Below are positions 38,832-48,762 of a stretch of 64,000 nt of DNA, one piece after another. The translations under genes were made by a program, and so were the position numbers. The notes under the pieces were generated by a model. It saw only the letters and a list, made by a program, of their open reading frames with translations, searched no databases and was not told the DNA's origin. Position 1 is the stretch's first letter, and every line of letters begins with the position of its first letter. Source of the DNA: Synechococcus sp. NOUM97013 (GTDB lineage Bacteria > Cyanobacteriota > Cyanobacteriia > PCC-6307 > Cyanobiaceae); NCBI RefSeq assembly GCF_014279815.1, contig NZ_CP047941.1, positions 2,418,001 to 2,482,000 on the forward strand, in the 5' to 3' direction.

Positions 38832-39440
38832 ATGCAGGGCATCCATCGGCCGCTGTTCCCAGCACTGACGCTGGCGTTAGCACTCAGCCCTGGCATCGGC
38901 GCACTGAAAGCGCAGCCACTGCCACCGGAACGCATTCCTGACCGCACCGGAGTCTCGAACCTGGCCTTGCTCAGCAGTTCCCGTCCCCGGCAGCTACCGC
39001 CCTCACACCGACCCTTCCTTGCCGGACAGACCCTGCAAATGGTCTATCCACTACCGTTTCCAGCTGAGGAGGTGCAGCCCTACGGATGGCGCTACTCCAA
39101 CCAACGCCAGCGCTGGCGCATGCATGTCGGACACGACCTGATTGCGCCCGCAGCAACACCAGTGTTGGCGATGCTCTCGGGACGCGCACAATTGGTGCAA
39201 GCGATCGATGGCTACGGCCTGACGGTGTTGCTGGACCATGGTCGCGGCTGGCAGACGGTGTATGCCCATCTGCAATCGGCTGAGGTGCGACCCGGTGCAC
39301 TGGTGAAAGCGGGCGAACCGATCGGGCGCGTCGGACGCAGCGGATTCGCCAGCACCGACCACCTGCATGTGGAGCTGCGAAGGCTGGACGGTCAGCAGGC
39401 TTACGCCTTGGATCTTGGACCGCTACTGCCCCATCACTGA
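38832..39440 (+). CDS. M23 family (LytM-type) metallopeptidase
   Basis: 202 residues. A signal-like N terminus (PALTLALALSPGIGALKA) precedes a zinc metallopeptidase domain with the ligands HxxxD in HVGHDLIAPA and HxH in STDHLHVEL. These enzymes cleave peptidoglycan peptide cross-links or activate amidases. Catalytic motifs are intact, so it is probably active. Ends tail-to-tail with ecotin, separated by 21 bases that include the inverted repeat ACGGTG-AG-CACCGT. Confidence 0.85.
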   Translation: MQGIHRPLFPALTLALALSPGIGALKAQPLPPERIPDRTGVSNLALLSSSRPRQLPPSHRPFLAGQTLQMVYPLPFPAEEVQPYGWRYSNQRQRWRMHVGHDLIAPAATPVLAMLSGRAQLVQAIDGYGLTVLLDHGRGWQTVYAHLQSAEVRPGALVKAGEPIGRVGRSGFASTDHLHVELRRLDGQQAYALDLGPLLPHH

Positions 39441-39461
39441 CAGCACGGTGAGCACCGTCCC

Positions 39462-40007
39462 TCAGAGCTTCACTGCCTCCTGCTGGCGCGTTTCCGCTTT
39501 CCAGACACGCCAACGCAGCTCAGCACCCTTGGGGAGGTCAACCACGATTGGCCAGGAGGCGTTGTAGGGAACCAGATAGGGCTGCTTGCCCAACGACAGG
39601 AAAGAACGCTTGGTGGGTTCGTCTGCAGGACAGGCCTTGCGCGTGCTGACCACCGCCATCGGTCCCTGCACCTCAAACAGCGCCTTGCCGGAAGCCTCAG
39701 GAAGCATGCGCATGGTCATCCCTGGGCCTGAGAGCCGCTGCACGTTGCAATCCAGGTCAACCTCCTGGCCGACGATCAGCTGGATGCGCCAGTCGATGGG
39801 CCGAGCGGAAATGATCGGATCCGAACTTTTGGGCAACAGACCCGAGGGCTGAATCACCCAACGCTGCAGCCCCGGTGCCGGTGCGGGATAGCCGCTCAGA
39901 TCGAGACGAGGAACCGCTGCCGCAACCGTCGGCGTCAGCAGCAGCAGGGCCAGGCCGGATCCCGCGGCGGTGATCGGGGTCAACGGAACATGCGCGGACT
40001 TCGTCAT
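39462..40007 (-). CDS. eco: Ecotin-family serine protease inhibitor
   Basis: 181 residues from ATG 40007, with a signal peptide ([20 protein letters not shown]) suggesting periplasmic location. Ecotin signatures: [35 protein letters not shown] and [20 protein letters not shown]. The two Cys of the family disulphide are present. By alignment with the E. coli reactive loop (STMMACP), the P1 residue here is Arg (STRKACP) instead of Met, which would favour trypsin-like proteases. Ecotins inhibit a wide range of serine proteases, often of predators or the host. It is divergent from queC. Confidence 0.88.
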   Translation of the reverse strand: MTKSAHVPLTPITAAGSGLALLLLTPTVAAAVPRLDLSGYPAPAPGLQRWVIQPSGLLPKSSDPIISARPIDWRIQLIVGQEVDLDCNVQRLSGPGMTMRMLPEASGKALFEVQGPMAVVSTRKACPADEPTKRSFLSLGKQPYLVPYNASWPIVVDLPKGAELRWRVWKAETRQQEAVKL

Positions 40008-40034
40008 CCCCTTCCGGGCAACAGAATGCACAGC

Positions 40035-40715
40035 ATGACCGATTTCTCTGCGATCGCCTTGCTCTCCGGCGGGCTGGATTCCGCCACAGCGGCGGCGCTG
40101 GCGCAGGAAGCCGGCGGACGGGTGATCGGATTGTCGTTTGACTACGGCCAGCGACACCGACGCGAGCTGCAGGCGGCAGCAGCAATCGCTGACGATCTCA
40201 AGCTGGCGGAACACCACACGATCAGCGTGAACCTGGCCAGCTGGGGGGGGTCCTCACTCACGGACAGCGCGCAGGATCTGCCGGTTGATGGCGTGCAAGA
40301 CGGGGTGATTCCCAGCACCTACGTACCCGGCCGCAACACGGTGTTCATCAGCATCGGGCTGAGCCTGGCGGAAGCCCGCAGCGCTGATCGTCTGGTGCTG
40401 GGGGTCAACGCCGTGGACTACTCCGGTTACCCCGACTGCCGGCCGGACTACCTGGAGGCCTTTCAGACCCTGGCGGATCTCAGCAGCAAGGTGGGCCGCG
40501 AAGGGCGGGGCCCGCGCCTGTGGGCACCACTGGTGGAGTGGAGCAAGCAGAAAATTGTGGAAGAGGCACTACGCCTGGGGGTCCCGATCGAACACACCTG
40601 GAGCTGTTACAGCGGCGGTGATCACCCCTGCGGCGTCTGTGACAGCTGCCGGATCCGCGATGCCGCGCTGCGGGAGGCTGGTCGGCCTGATCTCTGCAGC
40701 ACCGCCAGCCGATGA
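40035..40715 (+). CDS. queC: 7-cyano-7-deazaguanine synthase
   Basis: 226 residues from ATG 40035 ([19 protein letters not shown]). PP-loop ATPase motif SGGLDSAT near residue 11 and the C-terminal zinc site with Cys in [19 protein letters not shown], as in QueC. It converts the QueE product to preQ0. Divergent from eco with 27 bases between. The stop overlaps the pabB start (ATGA). Confidence 0.93.
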   Translation: MTDFSAIALLSGGLDSATAAALAQEAGGRVIGLSFDYGQRHRRELQAAAAIADDLKLAEHHTISVNLASWGGSSLTDSAQDLPVDGVQDGVIPSTYVPGRNTVFISIGLSLAEARSADRLVLGVNAVDYSGYPDCRPDYLEAFQTLADLSSKVGREGRGPRLWAPLVEWSKQKIVEEALRLGVPIEHTWSCYSGGDHPCGVCDSCRIRDAALREAGRPDLCSTASR

Positions 40716-42025
40716 CACTGCTGCGCAGGCGATTGCCATGGCGTGAACCGGCTGAAGTCGCGGCTGTTCTGGCCCGCCTGCATGGAGAGCAGGGCCTCAT
40801 CTGGCTGGACGGCGATGGCGGCGAACTTGGACGGCGCATCACCCTGGCGGCGGACCCTCTGGAGCAGCACTGCTGCCGCGGCCTGCCTGGCGATCCCGAG
40901 GCCACCAACCCCTTCAGCAGGCTGCGACAACTGAGCCCTGGTCACTGGACGGGCTGGCTGAGTTACGACGCCGCGGCCTGGACCGAACCGACCAACCCCT
41001 GGCGGCCTGATGCCATGGCCAGCCTCTGGATCGCGCGTCACGACCCCGTTCTGCGCTTTGACTTGCAGAGCAAAGAACTTCACCTCGAAGGCATCGACCC
41101 CATCCGCCTTGCCGCGATGGCGCTTCGACTGGAGACCCACCCAGTCGAAGCGATTCCACCCGAAACGACCGCAACACAACCGCTGGGTTGCCGATGGCAC
41201 CGCCACAGCGACCGCGACGCGTTCATGGCCGGGGTGACGCGCATCCGCGAGCTAATCGCCAGCGGAGATCTCTTTCAGGCGAACCTCACCGCTTGTGCAA
41301 GCGCCACTCTTCCAGAGCACACGAGCAACCTGGCGCTCTACCAACGCCTGCGCCACCGTTGCCCCGCCCCCTTCAGCGGTCTGCTGGTCGGCAGCGGCGG
41401 CGCCGCAGGCGAAGCCGTGCTGTCCACCTCACCGGAGCGGTTTCTGGAAGTCTTGCCTGATGGAGCCGTGCAGACGCGACCGATCAAAGGCACCCGTCCA
41501 CGCCATCCCGATCCAGGCATCGACGATGACCTGGCTGCCGAACTGGTGTGCAGCGCCAAAGACCGTGCCGAGAACGTAATGATCGTGGATCTGCTGCGCA
41601 ATGACCTCGGCCGTGTGTGTGTCCCAGGATCCGTGCAAGTGCCGGATCTGGTGCGCCTGGAGAGTTACGCACGCGTGCACCACCTCACCTCCGTGGTCAC
41701 CGGTCAGCTGAAAGCCGGCACCACCTGGGTGGATCTGCTGGAAGCCAGCTGGCCGGGCGGCTCCATCACAGGAGCACCCAAGCTGCGGGCCTGCCAACGC
41801 CTGCAGGAGCTGGAACCGCTGGGACGTGGTCCCTACTGCGGATCAATCCTGCACATCGACTGGGACGGCCGCTTCGACAGCAACATTCTGATTCGCACCC
41901 TGCTGCGCAAGGAGGCTGACCTGCGCTTGCATGCCGGCTGCGGCATCGTCGCCGACTCGGATCCCGCCGCCGAAGCCGACGAATTGGACTGGAAACTGCT
42001 GCCGCTGCTGGAGGCGCTCACATGA
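40712..42025 (+). CDS. pabB: Aminodeoxychorismate synthase component I (chorismate-binding)
   Basis: 437 residues of the anthranilate synthase I / PabB / isochorismate synthase fold. Signature elements: [61 protein letters not shown] and [15 protein letters not shown]. Neighbourhood with an aminotransferase-class-IV gene immediately downstream (ATGA overlap) favours PabB (folate branch) over TrpE. It has no fused glutamine amidotransferase, so the amidotransferase partner is coded elsewhere. Confidence 0.85.
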   Translation: MTLLRRRLPWREPAEVAAVLARLHGEQGLIWLDGDGGELGRRITLAADPLEQHCCRGLPGDPEATNPFSRLRQLSPGHWTGWLSYDAAAWTEPTNPWRPDAMASLWIARHDPVLRFDLQSKELHLEGIDPIRLAAMALRLETHPVEAIPPETTATQPLGCRWHRHSDRDAFMAGVTRIRELIASGDLFQANLTACASATLPEHTSNLALYQRLRHRCPAPFSGLLVGSGGAAGEAVLSTSPERFLEVLPDGAVQTRPIKGTRPRHPDPGIDDDLAAELVCSAKDRAENVMIVDLLRNDLGRVCVPGSVQVPDLVRLESYARVHHLTSVVTGQLKAGTTWVDLLEASWPGGSITGAPKLRACQRLQELEPLGRGPYCGSILHIDWDGRFDSNILIRTLLRKEADLRLHAGCGIVADSDPAAEADELDWKLLPLLEALT

Positions 42026-42858
42026 CCCCTGAAGCACTGGCGTGGCATGACGGCCAATGGGGAGACAGCCACAACCTCCATCTGCCGCTCTCCGATCGCG
42101 GCCTGCAGCTGGCGGATGGGCTGTTCGAAACCGTGCTGATCCTTCACGGCAAAGCCCAACTGCTCCCGGCCCACCTGCAGCGCTGGCATCAGAGCGCGGC
42201 GCTGCTGGGGATGGCCACACCGCCAGATCAGGCCGTGCTGGACCCCTTGATCGACGACGCCATTGAGCGGGTCAATCTCAATCTCGGCAACAGCGCGGGT
42301 GCCCTGCGACTGAACTGGAGCCGGGGCAGCGTCGCCGGTCGCGGCATCGGCCTGCCCCAGGAGCCGCCTGATGCCACGCAGCATCGCTTCTGGTTAACAC
42401 TGCAGCCCCATCAGCTCTGCTTCTCGCTGGCAAAAGCCTGGATCTGCACGCAGGAGCAGCGCAACGATCGCAGCCTGCTCAGCCGTTGCAAAACCCTGGC
42501 CTACGGCCAATCGATCCAAGCCAGGCGGGAAGCGCAGCGCCATGGAGCCGAGCTGGCACTGCTGCGCAACACACGTGGAGACCTCTGTTGCGGCGACAGT
42601 GCCAACCTGCTGGTGCTCCGTGAGGGCGAATGGATCACACCGCCACTCAGCAGTGGCTGCCTGCCTGGTGTGATGCGCGCGCAACTGCTCCAGCGTGGGT
42701 TGGCTCGGGAAGCCACGCTGGGCGCTGAACTGCAATCCGGCGATCAGGCGCTGCTGATCAACAGCCTCGGCTGCCGAGCCCTTCAGGCGGTCAATGGCCA
42801 AGCGATGACCGCTGATCTCCCGGCAGAAACGCTGTGGCGCCAATTGATCAGCTCCTGA
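42022..42858 (+). CDS. pabC: Class IV aminotransferase, probable aminodeoxychorismate lyase
   Basis: 278 residues. PLP-dependent fold-type IV with the catalytic Lys in LLSRCKTLAYGQ near residue 158 and the N-terminal SDRGLQLADGLFETV typical of the family. It would release p-aminobenzoate from aminodeoxychorismate. The overlap with pabB supports PabC over a branched-chain aminotransferase. Ends 73 bases before the permease pseudogene. Confidence 0.82.
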   Translation: MTPEALAWHDGQWGDSHNLHLPLSDRGLQLADGLFETVLILHGKAQLLPAHLQRWHQSAALLGMATPPDQAVLDPLIDDAIERVNLNLGNSAGALRLNWSRGSVAGRGIGLPQEPPDATQHRFWLTLQPHQLCFSLAKAWICTQEQRNDRSLLSRCKTLAYGQSIQARREAQRHGAELALLRNTRGDLCCGDSANLLVLREGEWITPPLSSGCLPGVMRAQLLQRGLAREATLGAELQSGDQALLINSLGCRALQAVNGQAMTADLPAETLWRQLISS

Positions 42859-42931
42859 CACGGACGGCTGCCACGCGTTGACTTCATTGCCAATCTGATG
42901 CCGAGCGGCACGGCATCGGAGCGACGGGTCT

Positions 42932-44496
42932 GTGGCAACAACACTGCGACGCGAGCTGGGCATCACTTCCTTGATCCTCACGGTGGTCACCGGCACCATC
43001 GGCTCCGGATGGCTTTTGGCGCCGTATTTCTGCGCGCGCATCGCAGGTCCTTCGAGTCTGCTGGCCTGGCTGCTCGGCGGAGCCATGGCCTTCCTGCTGG
43101 CCATGGTCTTCGCCGAGCTGGGGAGCCTGGTGAACAGCTCTGGTGCGCTGGCCCAGATCCCCCTGCTCAGCCATGGCCGGTTCTCAGGCTTCGTGGGCGG
43201 GTGGAGCGCCTGGATCTCCTACGTCGCCCTACCAACGATCGTGTGCTGGCCCTGCTGCAGTACCTCTCCAGCGTCCTCCCCTGGCTCACCCGTGACGTGG
43301 GCAAGACCCAGATGCTCAGTGGTGCCGGTCAGCTGACGGCTGTGGCCCTGCTGGTGCTGTTCACCTGGATCAACCTCGCGGGCGTCAGCCGCCTGGCGCA
43401 GTGGATCGATGGACTGACGTTGTGGAAACTCCTGGTGCCACTACTGGTCTCCATCACCCTGATGCTGATCGCAGGCCACTGGAGCAATCTCAGCCTGGCG
43501 ATGCCGGCCAGCGGCACGGTGGTGGAGGCGATCGGCAGCGGGGGCATTTTGTTCAGCCTGCTGGGCTTCCGTTCCGCCATGGACATGGCCGGAGAAGTGC
43601 GCAATCCGCAGCGCAACGTGCCGCTGGCGATGGCCGTTGGTCTCGGCATCTGCCTGCTGATTTATCTGGTGCTGCAGCTGAGTTTTCTGGTGAGCGTGCC
43701 TCCGGAGTCACTCCACAAGGGTTGGAGTCAGCTCAGCCTCACAGCCCATGGCGGACCGCTGGTGGCGCTGGCCGTTGGCCTGGGGCTGAGCTGGGTCGCC
43801 CTGGTGCTGTTGATCGATGCCGTGGTGTCACCGAGTGCTACAGGGATGGCTTATCTCGGCATCTCGGCACGCGTGAGCTGGATGATGGGCGAATGCCGTC
43901 TGCTTCCCGGCGCGCTCGGACGCCTGAACAGCCGCGGCGTTCCCCACTGGGCGTTGCTGAGCAGCCTGATCATCAGCATGCTCCTGCTGTGGCTCACACC
44001 CAGCTGGCAGGGGCTGGTGAGCTTTCTCACATCCACCCAGATCATTGCCCTGGCCATGGGACCGGTGAGCTTGCTGGCGCTGCGGCGTCAGTTGCCGGAC
44101 GCTGAGCGGAGATTTCAGGTGCCCTGCCCTCGGATGTTCTGCAGCCTTGCCTTCGTGATGGCCACGTGGGCCACCAGCTGTACAGGCCGTACAGCCCTGG
44201 AAGGTGCCGTGCTGGTGATCAGCATTCCCAGCCTGATGTATGTGCTGGTGCGCAGTGTCCAGGGCCAAGCCATGGACCTCAAAGCCGGGCTGTGGTGGGG
44301 TCTTTATTTGGGTCTGTTGACCCTCGACATGGAACTGTTTTCCCAAGGGCAACGCTGGGCCTTACCCACCGGCTGGCACCTCGTTCTTCTGGCGGGTCTG
44401 GCGCTAGCGGTGATGCCGATGGCCGTCAACAGCGCGTTGCCGCGTGCCTCAGCCCATGCCCTCACCAACCTGACGCAGCCGCCTGATCCAGATTGA
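42932..44496 (+). pseudogene. Amino acid permease (APC family), frameshifted
   Basis: GTG at 42932 opens a good permease N terminus (MATTLRRELGITSLILTVVTG, then SAWISYVALPTI) that stays in frame to about 43240. From 43243 the coding continues in another phase as VLALLQYLSSVLPWL and runs to 44496 with all the remaining membrane helices (SRLAQWIDGLTLWKLLVPLLV, VALAVGLGLSWVALVLL and more). Joining needs one missing base near ATCGTGTGCTGG (43238-43249). Each half is clean, so the event is either a recent inactivation, a sequencing or assembly error, or a programmed shift. The intact protein would be about 520 residues with roughly 12 helices. It directly follows the pab genes. Confidence 0.8.
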
Positions 44497-46081
44497 GACC
44501 GGGTGCAACCCGTTCCAGCTGCTGACGGCTGAGGCGAGGCATCACTAGCAGCTTCAAAGGATCACGGCCCGCACCCACGAAGGGATCCGTCGGGGTGGGG
44601 AGCCACGACGGCAACACCGGCTGCGAGCGCAGGTGGTAGTCAAAGAAGCCACGCGCCATCCCCTTGAGCTGCGTCCTGGCGAACGACAGATCGGGGCCGA
44701 GAACCGCGGGAGGCAGGTCTGACGTGCCCTCCAGAAACGACAGATGCGTGCCGTTGTTCTGCAGCACCAGAAGCGACCCCTGCTGCTGGATCCAACTGAA
44801 GGGGATCAACTGCTGAGAGAGGGAGGGAGCAAAAATGTCGTGAGTCCCCGACACCACCAGGATCGGAACGGCCAGTGCCTGCATCGAGGAGGCACTGAAG
44901 ATCGGATTGGTTACAGGATTGATGGCAACGGCGACCTTCACGCGCGGATCGCGAAAGCTCTGGCGTTGAATCACTTGGTCGTACCCGGAACACTGCCAGA
45001 CCATGGCGGGATTGAGCACCACGACCTTCGGATCCGACAGCTGACGGCACTGACGTTCGAGGGCCGCCCAGTCGAGCTCTGCCCCTGCCAACGCCATGAC
45101 GGTGTAACCCCCGAGAGACTGACCCAGCAGACCTACCTGTTGGGTATCCACGCGAGCACCCCAACGTTGCTCCACCTGATCGATCAGCGCACTCACATCC
45201 AGGGGCTGAGCAAACCAAGCCTTCACCGGTGGAATCAAGCCAGTGCCCTGAATCACTGCCTGAACGGCATCGGCGCTGGTGAATGGAAAGTTCAGCGACG
45301 CCACGGCGTAACCATGGCTGGCCAGATGTCGCCCCGCATAGAGCAGCGCATTCATGTCGGTGTTGAGACCAGGGGCGATGGCCACCAACGGAGCAGGGCT
45401 GTCTGCGGTCGACGTCTCCGGCAGGTAGGTGATGGCGCTAATGCGCTCGCCTTCAGGACCCTTGTATTGAAAAGGGATCTGACGGAACGGGATGGATCCC
45501 TCAGTCGTCAAAGGCGTGAGCTCGTCTCCTGCAAAAGGGATCGCCGTGCCGCTGGTCAGGGTGTCGAACATTGCCCCCTGCTGAGCCAGCCCCAACGTGA
45601 GGGATTGCGCGAGGGACAACACCGCTGCGACGTTCACGGGAAGCCGCTGGGTGGGATAAGCCTCCAAGACATTCACCAACCGCAGTCCTCCGGGCTTTGC
45701 CGCACCAAGCACCAGAGCCGAGGCCAGCCCTGGCTCAGCGACCGTCACCGGTTGGTCCAGCACCTTCACCAGCTGCTGGAGTGACCGACGGCCCAGCGGC
45801 GTGCTCAGCAGATTGGACACCGACACCACATCCACCGGTAACGGCTGACTGAGCGCCGTGCGCAGAGCCTCTCGCTCCGCAGGTTTCAAACGCCGCAGGA
45901 TCGGTTTCAGTCCTGACGCGACGGCACCGGTCTCGCTGAATTGCCGCAGCTCCGGCACAGAAACATCTCTGGCGAACTCGCCAAAGCGAAACACAATGCG
46001 CTCAGCCGCCACACTCGCTGATCCGGAACTGACAAGTAGTCCGGTGATCAGAGAACCGAGCCAAGAACGCAGACTGCTCAT
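44462..46081 (-). CDS. Alpha/beta hydrolase with N-terminal DUF1400 region
   Basis: 539 residues from ATG 46081 (MSSLRSWLGSLITGLLVSSGS), which gives a signal peptide ending near SASVAA-AE. An N-terminal DUF1400-type helical domain (RFGEFARDVSVPELRQF, LSTPLGRRSLQQLVKVL) precedes a lipase/esterase fold with the nucleophile Ser in GLLGQSLGGYTVMALAG and a late His (GTHLSFLEGTSD). It is a probable periplasmic or exported esterase. The frame overlaps the permease end (44462-44496) on the opposite strand. Substrate unknown. Confidence 0.82.
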   Translation of the reverse strand: MSSLRSWLGSLITGLLVSSGSASVAAERIVFRFGEFARDVSVPELRQFSETGAVASGLKPILRRLKPAEREALRTALSQPLPVDVVSVSNLLSTPLGRRSLQQLVKVLDQPVTVAEPGLASALVLGAAKPGGLRLVNVLEAYPTQRLPVNVAAVLSLAQSLTLGLAQQGAMFDTLTSGTAIPFAGDELTPLTTEGSIPFRQIPFQYKGPEGERISAITYLPETSTADSPAPLVAIAPGLNTDMNALLYAGRHLASHGYAVASLNFPFTSADAVQAVIQGTGLIPPVKAWFAQPLDVSALIDQVEQRWGARVDTQQVGLLGQSLGGYTVMALAGAELDWAALERQCRQLSDPKVVVLNPAMVWQCSGYDQVIQRQSFRDPRVKVAVAINPVTNPIFSASSMQALAVPILVVSGTHDIFAPSLSQQLIPFSWIQQQGSLLVLQNNGTHLSFLEGTSDLPPAVLGPDLSFARTQLKGMARGFFDYHLRSQPVLPSWLPTPTDPFVGAGRDPLKLLVMPRLSRQQLERVAPGLNLDQAAASGW

Positions 46082-46153
46082 CTTGATACCACCACTGGCT
46101 GCATGATCACCCGCATCCGAGTGCAAGCCAAAGCGGAACAGCATCCACCCGCC

Positions 46154-46966
46154 CTACAGACCAGGGATGAGACGCAGCACGGCCTGCGACCAGCCGACCC
46201 CGTGCGGTGATGGTGCCAACTGATAAAGACCCGCCTCAAGGCCTGATTTCAAAGCCGGGTGCGGTCCATTGGCACCGGGAACCACCACCGCACAATCGCT
46301 GGCGTCCAGCAAGGGCAGATCGTTCGGCGAATCACCAAGACCCAGCACCTTCACATCCGGACACCCCAGATGCTGCTTCAGCCGCTGCAACGCCTTGCCC
46401 TTGCTGACGCCCAGACCCAAGAGGTGCCCGAGGCGATTGCCTTGCACCACCGTCAGTTGCCGTTGGGCCGCGAGAGCCTTCAGCTTGTCGCGTGACGCAG
46501 GGTCCGTCGGCGACACAAAAGGAACGCTGCATTGACGCCGCTGCGCCTGGAGCAATGCGTCTCCCTGGAGCCCCAGCAAGCGGTCAGCATCGTCGGCATT
46601 GAGATCATCCAGGGCCTGCAAGGGTTGCCCCAAGTCCTGGGCGAGCTGATTCAACTGTGGTCGCAGCTCTTGCCAGCTGGGGCCCAGAGCCAGATGCCAG
46701 GGTTCGCCATCCGGTGTTTCCCCGTGAATCGCCCCACCGTTTTCAACAATGAACGGGTCACGCAATCCGATCTGCTTGCGAAAACGCGCCACCTCTTCGG
46801 CGGTCTTACTGGTGCAAGGAATCACAGGGACACCACAACGCTGCAGTCGCTGAATGGCTGCTTTGGCGGGGGACCAGTCGTAGTGATGGTCCATCAAGGT
46901 GCCGTCCAAATCCGTGACGACCCACCACAGGGATTGCGGAGTCGGGGATTGGGTAGTCATTGTCAT
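46154..46966 (-). CDS. gpgP: HAD phosphatase, probable glucosyl-3-phosphoglycerate phosphatase
   Basis: 270 residues from ATG 46966, which shares a base with the upstream stop (TGATG). It has HAD motif I in VTDLDGTLMDHHYD, motif II CTSKTAEEV and motif IV LGLGDSPNDLPLLD, with the cap of the Cof/mannosyl-3-phosphoglycerate phosphatase type. Sequence alone cannot separate glucosyl- from mannosyl-phosphoglycerate, but the divergent gpgS gene argues for glucosyl. It would form glucosylglycerate. Confidence 0.8.
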   Translation of the reverse strand: MTMTTQSPTPQSLWWVVTDLDGTLMDHHYDWSPAKAAIQRLQRCGVPVIPCTSKTAEEVARFRKQIGLRDPFIVENGGAIHGETPDGEPWHLALGPSWQELRPQLNQLAQDLGQPLQALDDLNADDADRLLGLQGDALLQAQRRQCSVPFVSPTDPASRDKLKALAAQRQLTVVQGNRLGHLLGLGVSKGKALQRLKQHLGCPDVKVLGLGDSPNDLPLLDASDCAVVVPGANGPHPALKSGLEAGLYQLAPSPHGVGWSQAVLRLIPGL

Positions 46967-48693
46967 CACTGAACCAACCACAGCACTGCGTAAGGCTCCA
47001 GGGCATGCAGCCTGCGCGGGTCAAGCACCTGACCGCTGAAACAATCGGTCCAGGCCGTCTCTGGATCACCGCCGAGCCGTGCTGGGTCCAAGGTCAGACG
47101 GGATGACGTCATGTTGTGCACGGCCACAAGACTCTGACCGCCATGGGTGCGGCGCAACACCACGCGATCCATCCTCTCGGGACTGAGCAGCTCCATGTCG
47201 GCATCGGGATGGAGCGCTGGCAACTCCGCCCGTCGTGCGAGTGCTTGCTTCATCACCGTCAGCACGGCCGTCGCATCACTCTCTGGATCCTCAAGACGAC
47301 GTTCCAGCGTTGATGCCTTGAACTGAGGCCGATTCAGATCGCGGCGATGGCCACTGATGCGGAATCGGGCCAGATCATTGGGTGTGGCAAGGATGGCAGG
47401 GAGATAGAACGCCGGCACTCCGGGCAGCACCAACATCAGCAGATGGGTCAGCAGAAACCGTTCCCGCTGAAGGTGAGCGGGATCGATTCCCCCATCAGCC
47501 ATCGCACTCCACCAACTGATGTTGATCTCATAGGGAACCTCCTCTCCCGAGGCCAGGCGGCGATGACTGACCAGACCGCCACGCTGTTCACAGTCGATCA
47601 ACAGATTCAACAGACGCTGCTGCGGCATCAATCCCTCCAAGGGTCTCAATCCCACGCCGTCGTGGCAGGCGGTGAAATTGAGCAATGAGGTGGATTTCGG
47701 CAGGTCCGGCCAACGGGCCAACCAGCTGTTGAGCAGATCTGCAGAGCCACTGATCGCTGCTTCCAGCAGCAGGGGTGGCAAGGGAAAGTTGTAGGCCAGA
47801 TGCGCCTCTCGCCCACTGCGCAGATAAGACAGGTTCTCCTGTTCAGGAACGTTGGTCTCGGTCACAACGACACCACCGTCGCCACAAGCATGGGACATCA
47901 AATGGCGCAGCACTTCCACCAGCTGATGCGCCTCAGGACGGTGAATGCAGTCGGTGTGCGGCTCTTTCCAGACGAAACCCACGGCATCGAGTCGAATCCA
48001 GCGCACGCCATGGGACAGCTTCTGTTTCAGCAGGCGCACGAATCCGAGCAGCACCTCTGGATGCCGCCAGTTCACATCCACCTGATCGGGACCAAACGTG
48101 GTCCACACCTGACGCTGGCCGGAAGGGCCCTGCAAGCGGGTGAACAATGCGGAACTGCGGGGGCGCACGACTGAATCCCAGCAGGGATCCGGCTCTGCCT
48201 CCAGAACACAGAACCGACCGGGTGCCTCGTCGCGCAGAAACTGACGCACCCACGGGTGAGACGCCGACACATGATTGAGCACCAGATCGGCCATCAAACG
48301 TCGGCCTTCAGCCAAGGCCGCAAGATCACTCCACTCGCCATGACGGGACGCCAGACGTTCATGACTGGCAACGGCGAACCCGCCGTCGCTGGTGGATTCC
48401 AGAAACGGCAGAACGTGGATCACCGGCGCAAACAGGCGCAAATGGCGGTTCACAAACGTGCTCAACCCTTGCAACCCAGGCTTTTGCTCGCCGAGGACGG
48501 CATCGGCGTAGGTGATCAGCACGACGTCATCGCCAGACCACGGCTCAACGTCGACAGATCTGTCGGCATGAACAGCAGCGTGACCGAGAATTTGCAGCAA
48601 TTGCGACGACAACTCTTCGAGATCACCGGAAGAATTACCCGGGTAGAGATTTCCCAGCAGAGCTCGCAGCGTTTCATCACGCGGAGACTGCAT
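46966..48693 (-). CDS. GH13_18 phosphorylase, probable glucosylglycerate phosphorylase
   Basis: 575 residues from ATG 48693 (MQSPRDETLRALLGNL); ATG 48711 would add six. GH13 residues: nucleophile Asp in VRWIRLDAVGFVWKE, acid/base Glu in VVVTETNVPEQENL and the third Asp in FTACHDGVGLRPLEG. The pattern is that of sucrose-phosphorylase-like GH13_18 enzymes, some of which are glucosylglycerate phosphorylases. Its stop overlaps gpgP and it is divergent from gpgS, so reversible cleavage of glucosylglycerate to glucose-1-phosphate and glycerate is the best guess. Sucrose phosphorolysis remains possible. Confidence 0.78.
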   Translation of the reverse strand: MQSPRDETLRALLGNLYPGNSSGDLEELSSQLLQILGHAAVHADRSVDVEPWSGDDVVLITYADAVLGEQKPGLQGLSTFVNRHLRLFAPVIHVLPFLESTSDGGFAVASHERLASRHGEWSDLAALAEGRRLMADLVLNHVSASHPWVRQFLRDEAPGRFCVLEAEPDPCWDSVVRPRSSALFTRLQGPSGQRQVWTTFGPDQVDVNWRHPEVLLGFVRLLKQKLSHGVRWIRLDAVGFVWKEPHTDCIHRPEAHQLVEVLRHLMSHACGDGGVVVTETNVPEQENLSYLRSGREAHLAYNFPLPPLLLEAAISGSADLLNSWLARWPDLPKSTSLLNFTACHDGVGLRPLEGLMPQQRLLNLLIDCEQRGGLVSHRRLASGEEVPYEINISWWSAMADGGIDPAHLQRERFLLTHLLMLVLPGVPAFYLPAILATPNDLARFRISGHRRDLNRPQFKASTLERRLEDPESDATAVLTVMKQALARRAELPALHPDADMELLSPERMDRVVLRRTHGGQSLVAVHNMTSSRLTLDPARLGGDPETAWTDCFSGQVLDPRRLHALEPYAVLWLVQ

Positions 48694-48762
48694 CACGCTT
48701 CCACTGAACACGTGTCAGATATGGAGCAGGACTCTCTCCTCTGTTGTCGCATTGGACACCGC

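Noticed and set aside
42932-44496. Programmed ribosomal frameshift in the permease
   Set aside because: The crossover sequence shows no slippery heptamer or obvious stimulatory stem; a lost base is simpler.
48256-48762. Upstream extension of the gpgS frame
   Set aside because: The first 169 codons are antisense to the GH13_18 gene, and the known family start MDFQQ appears at 48763.
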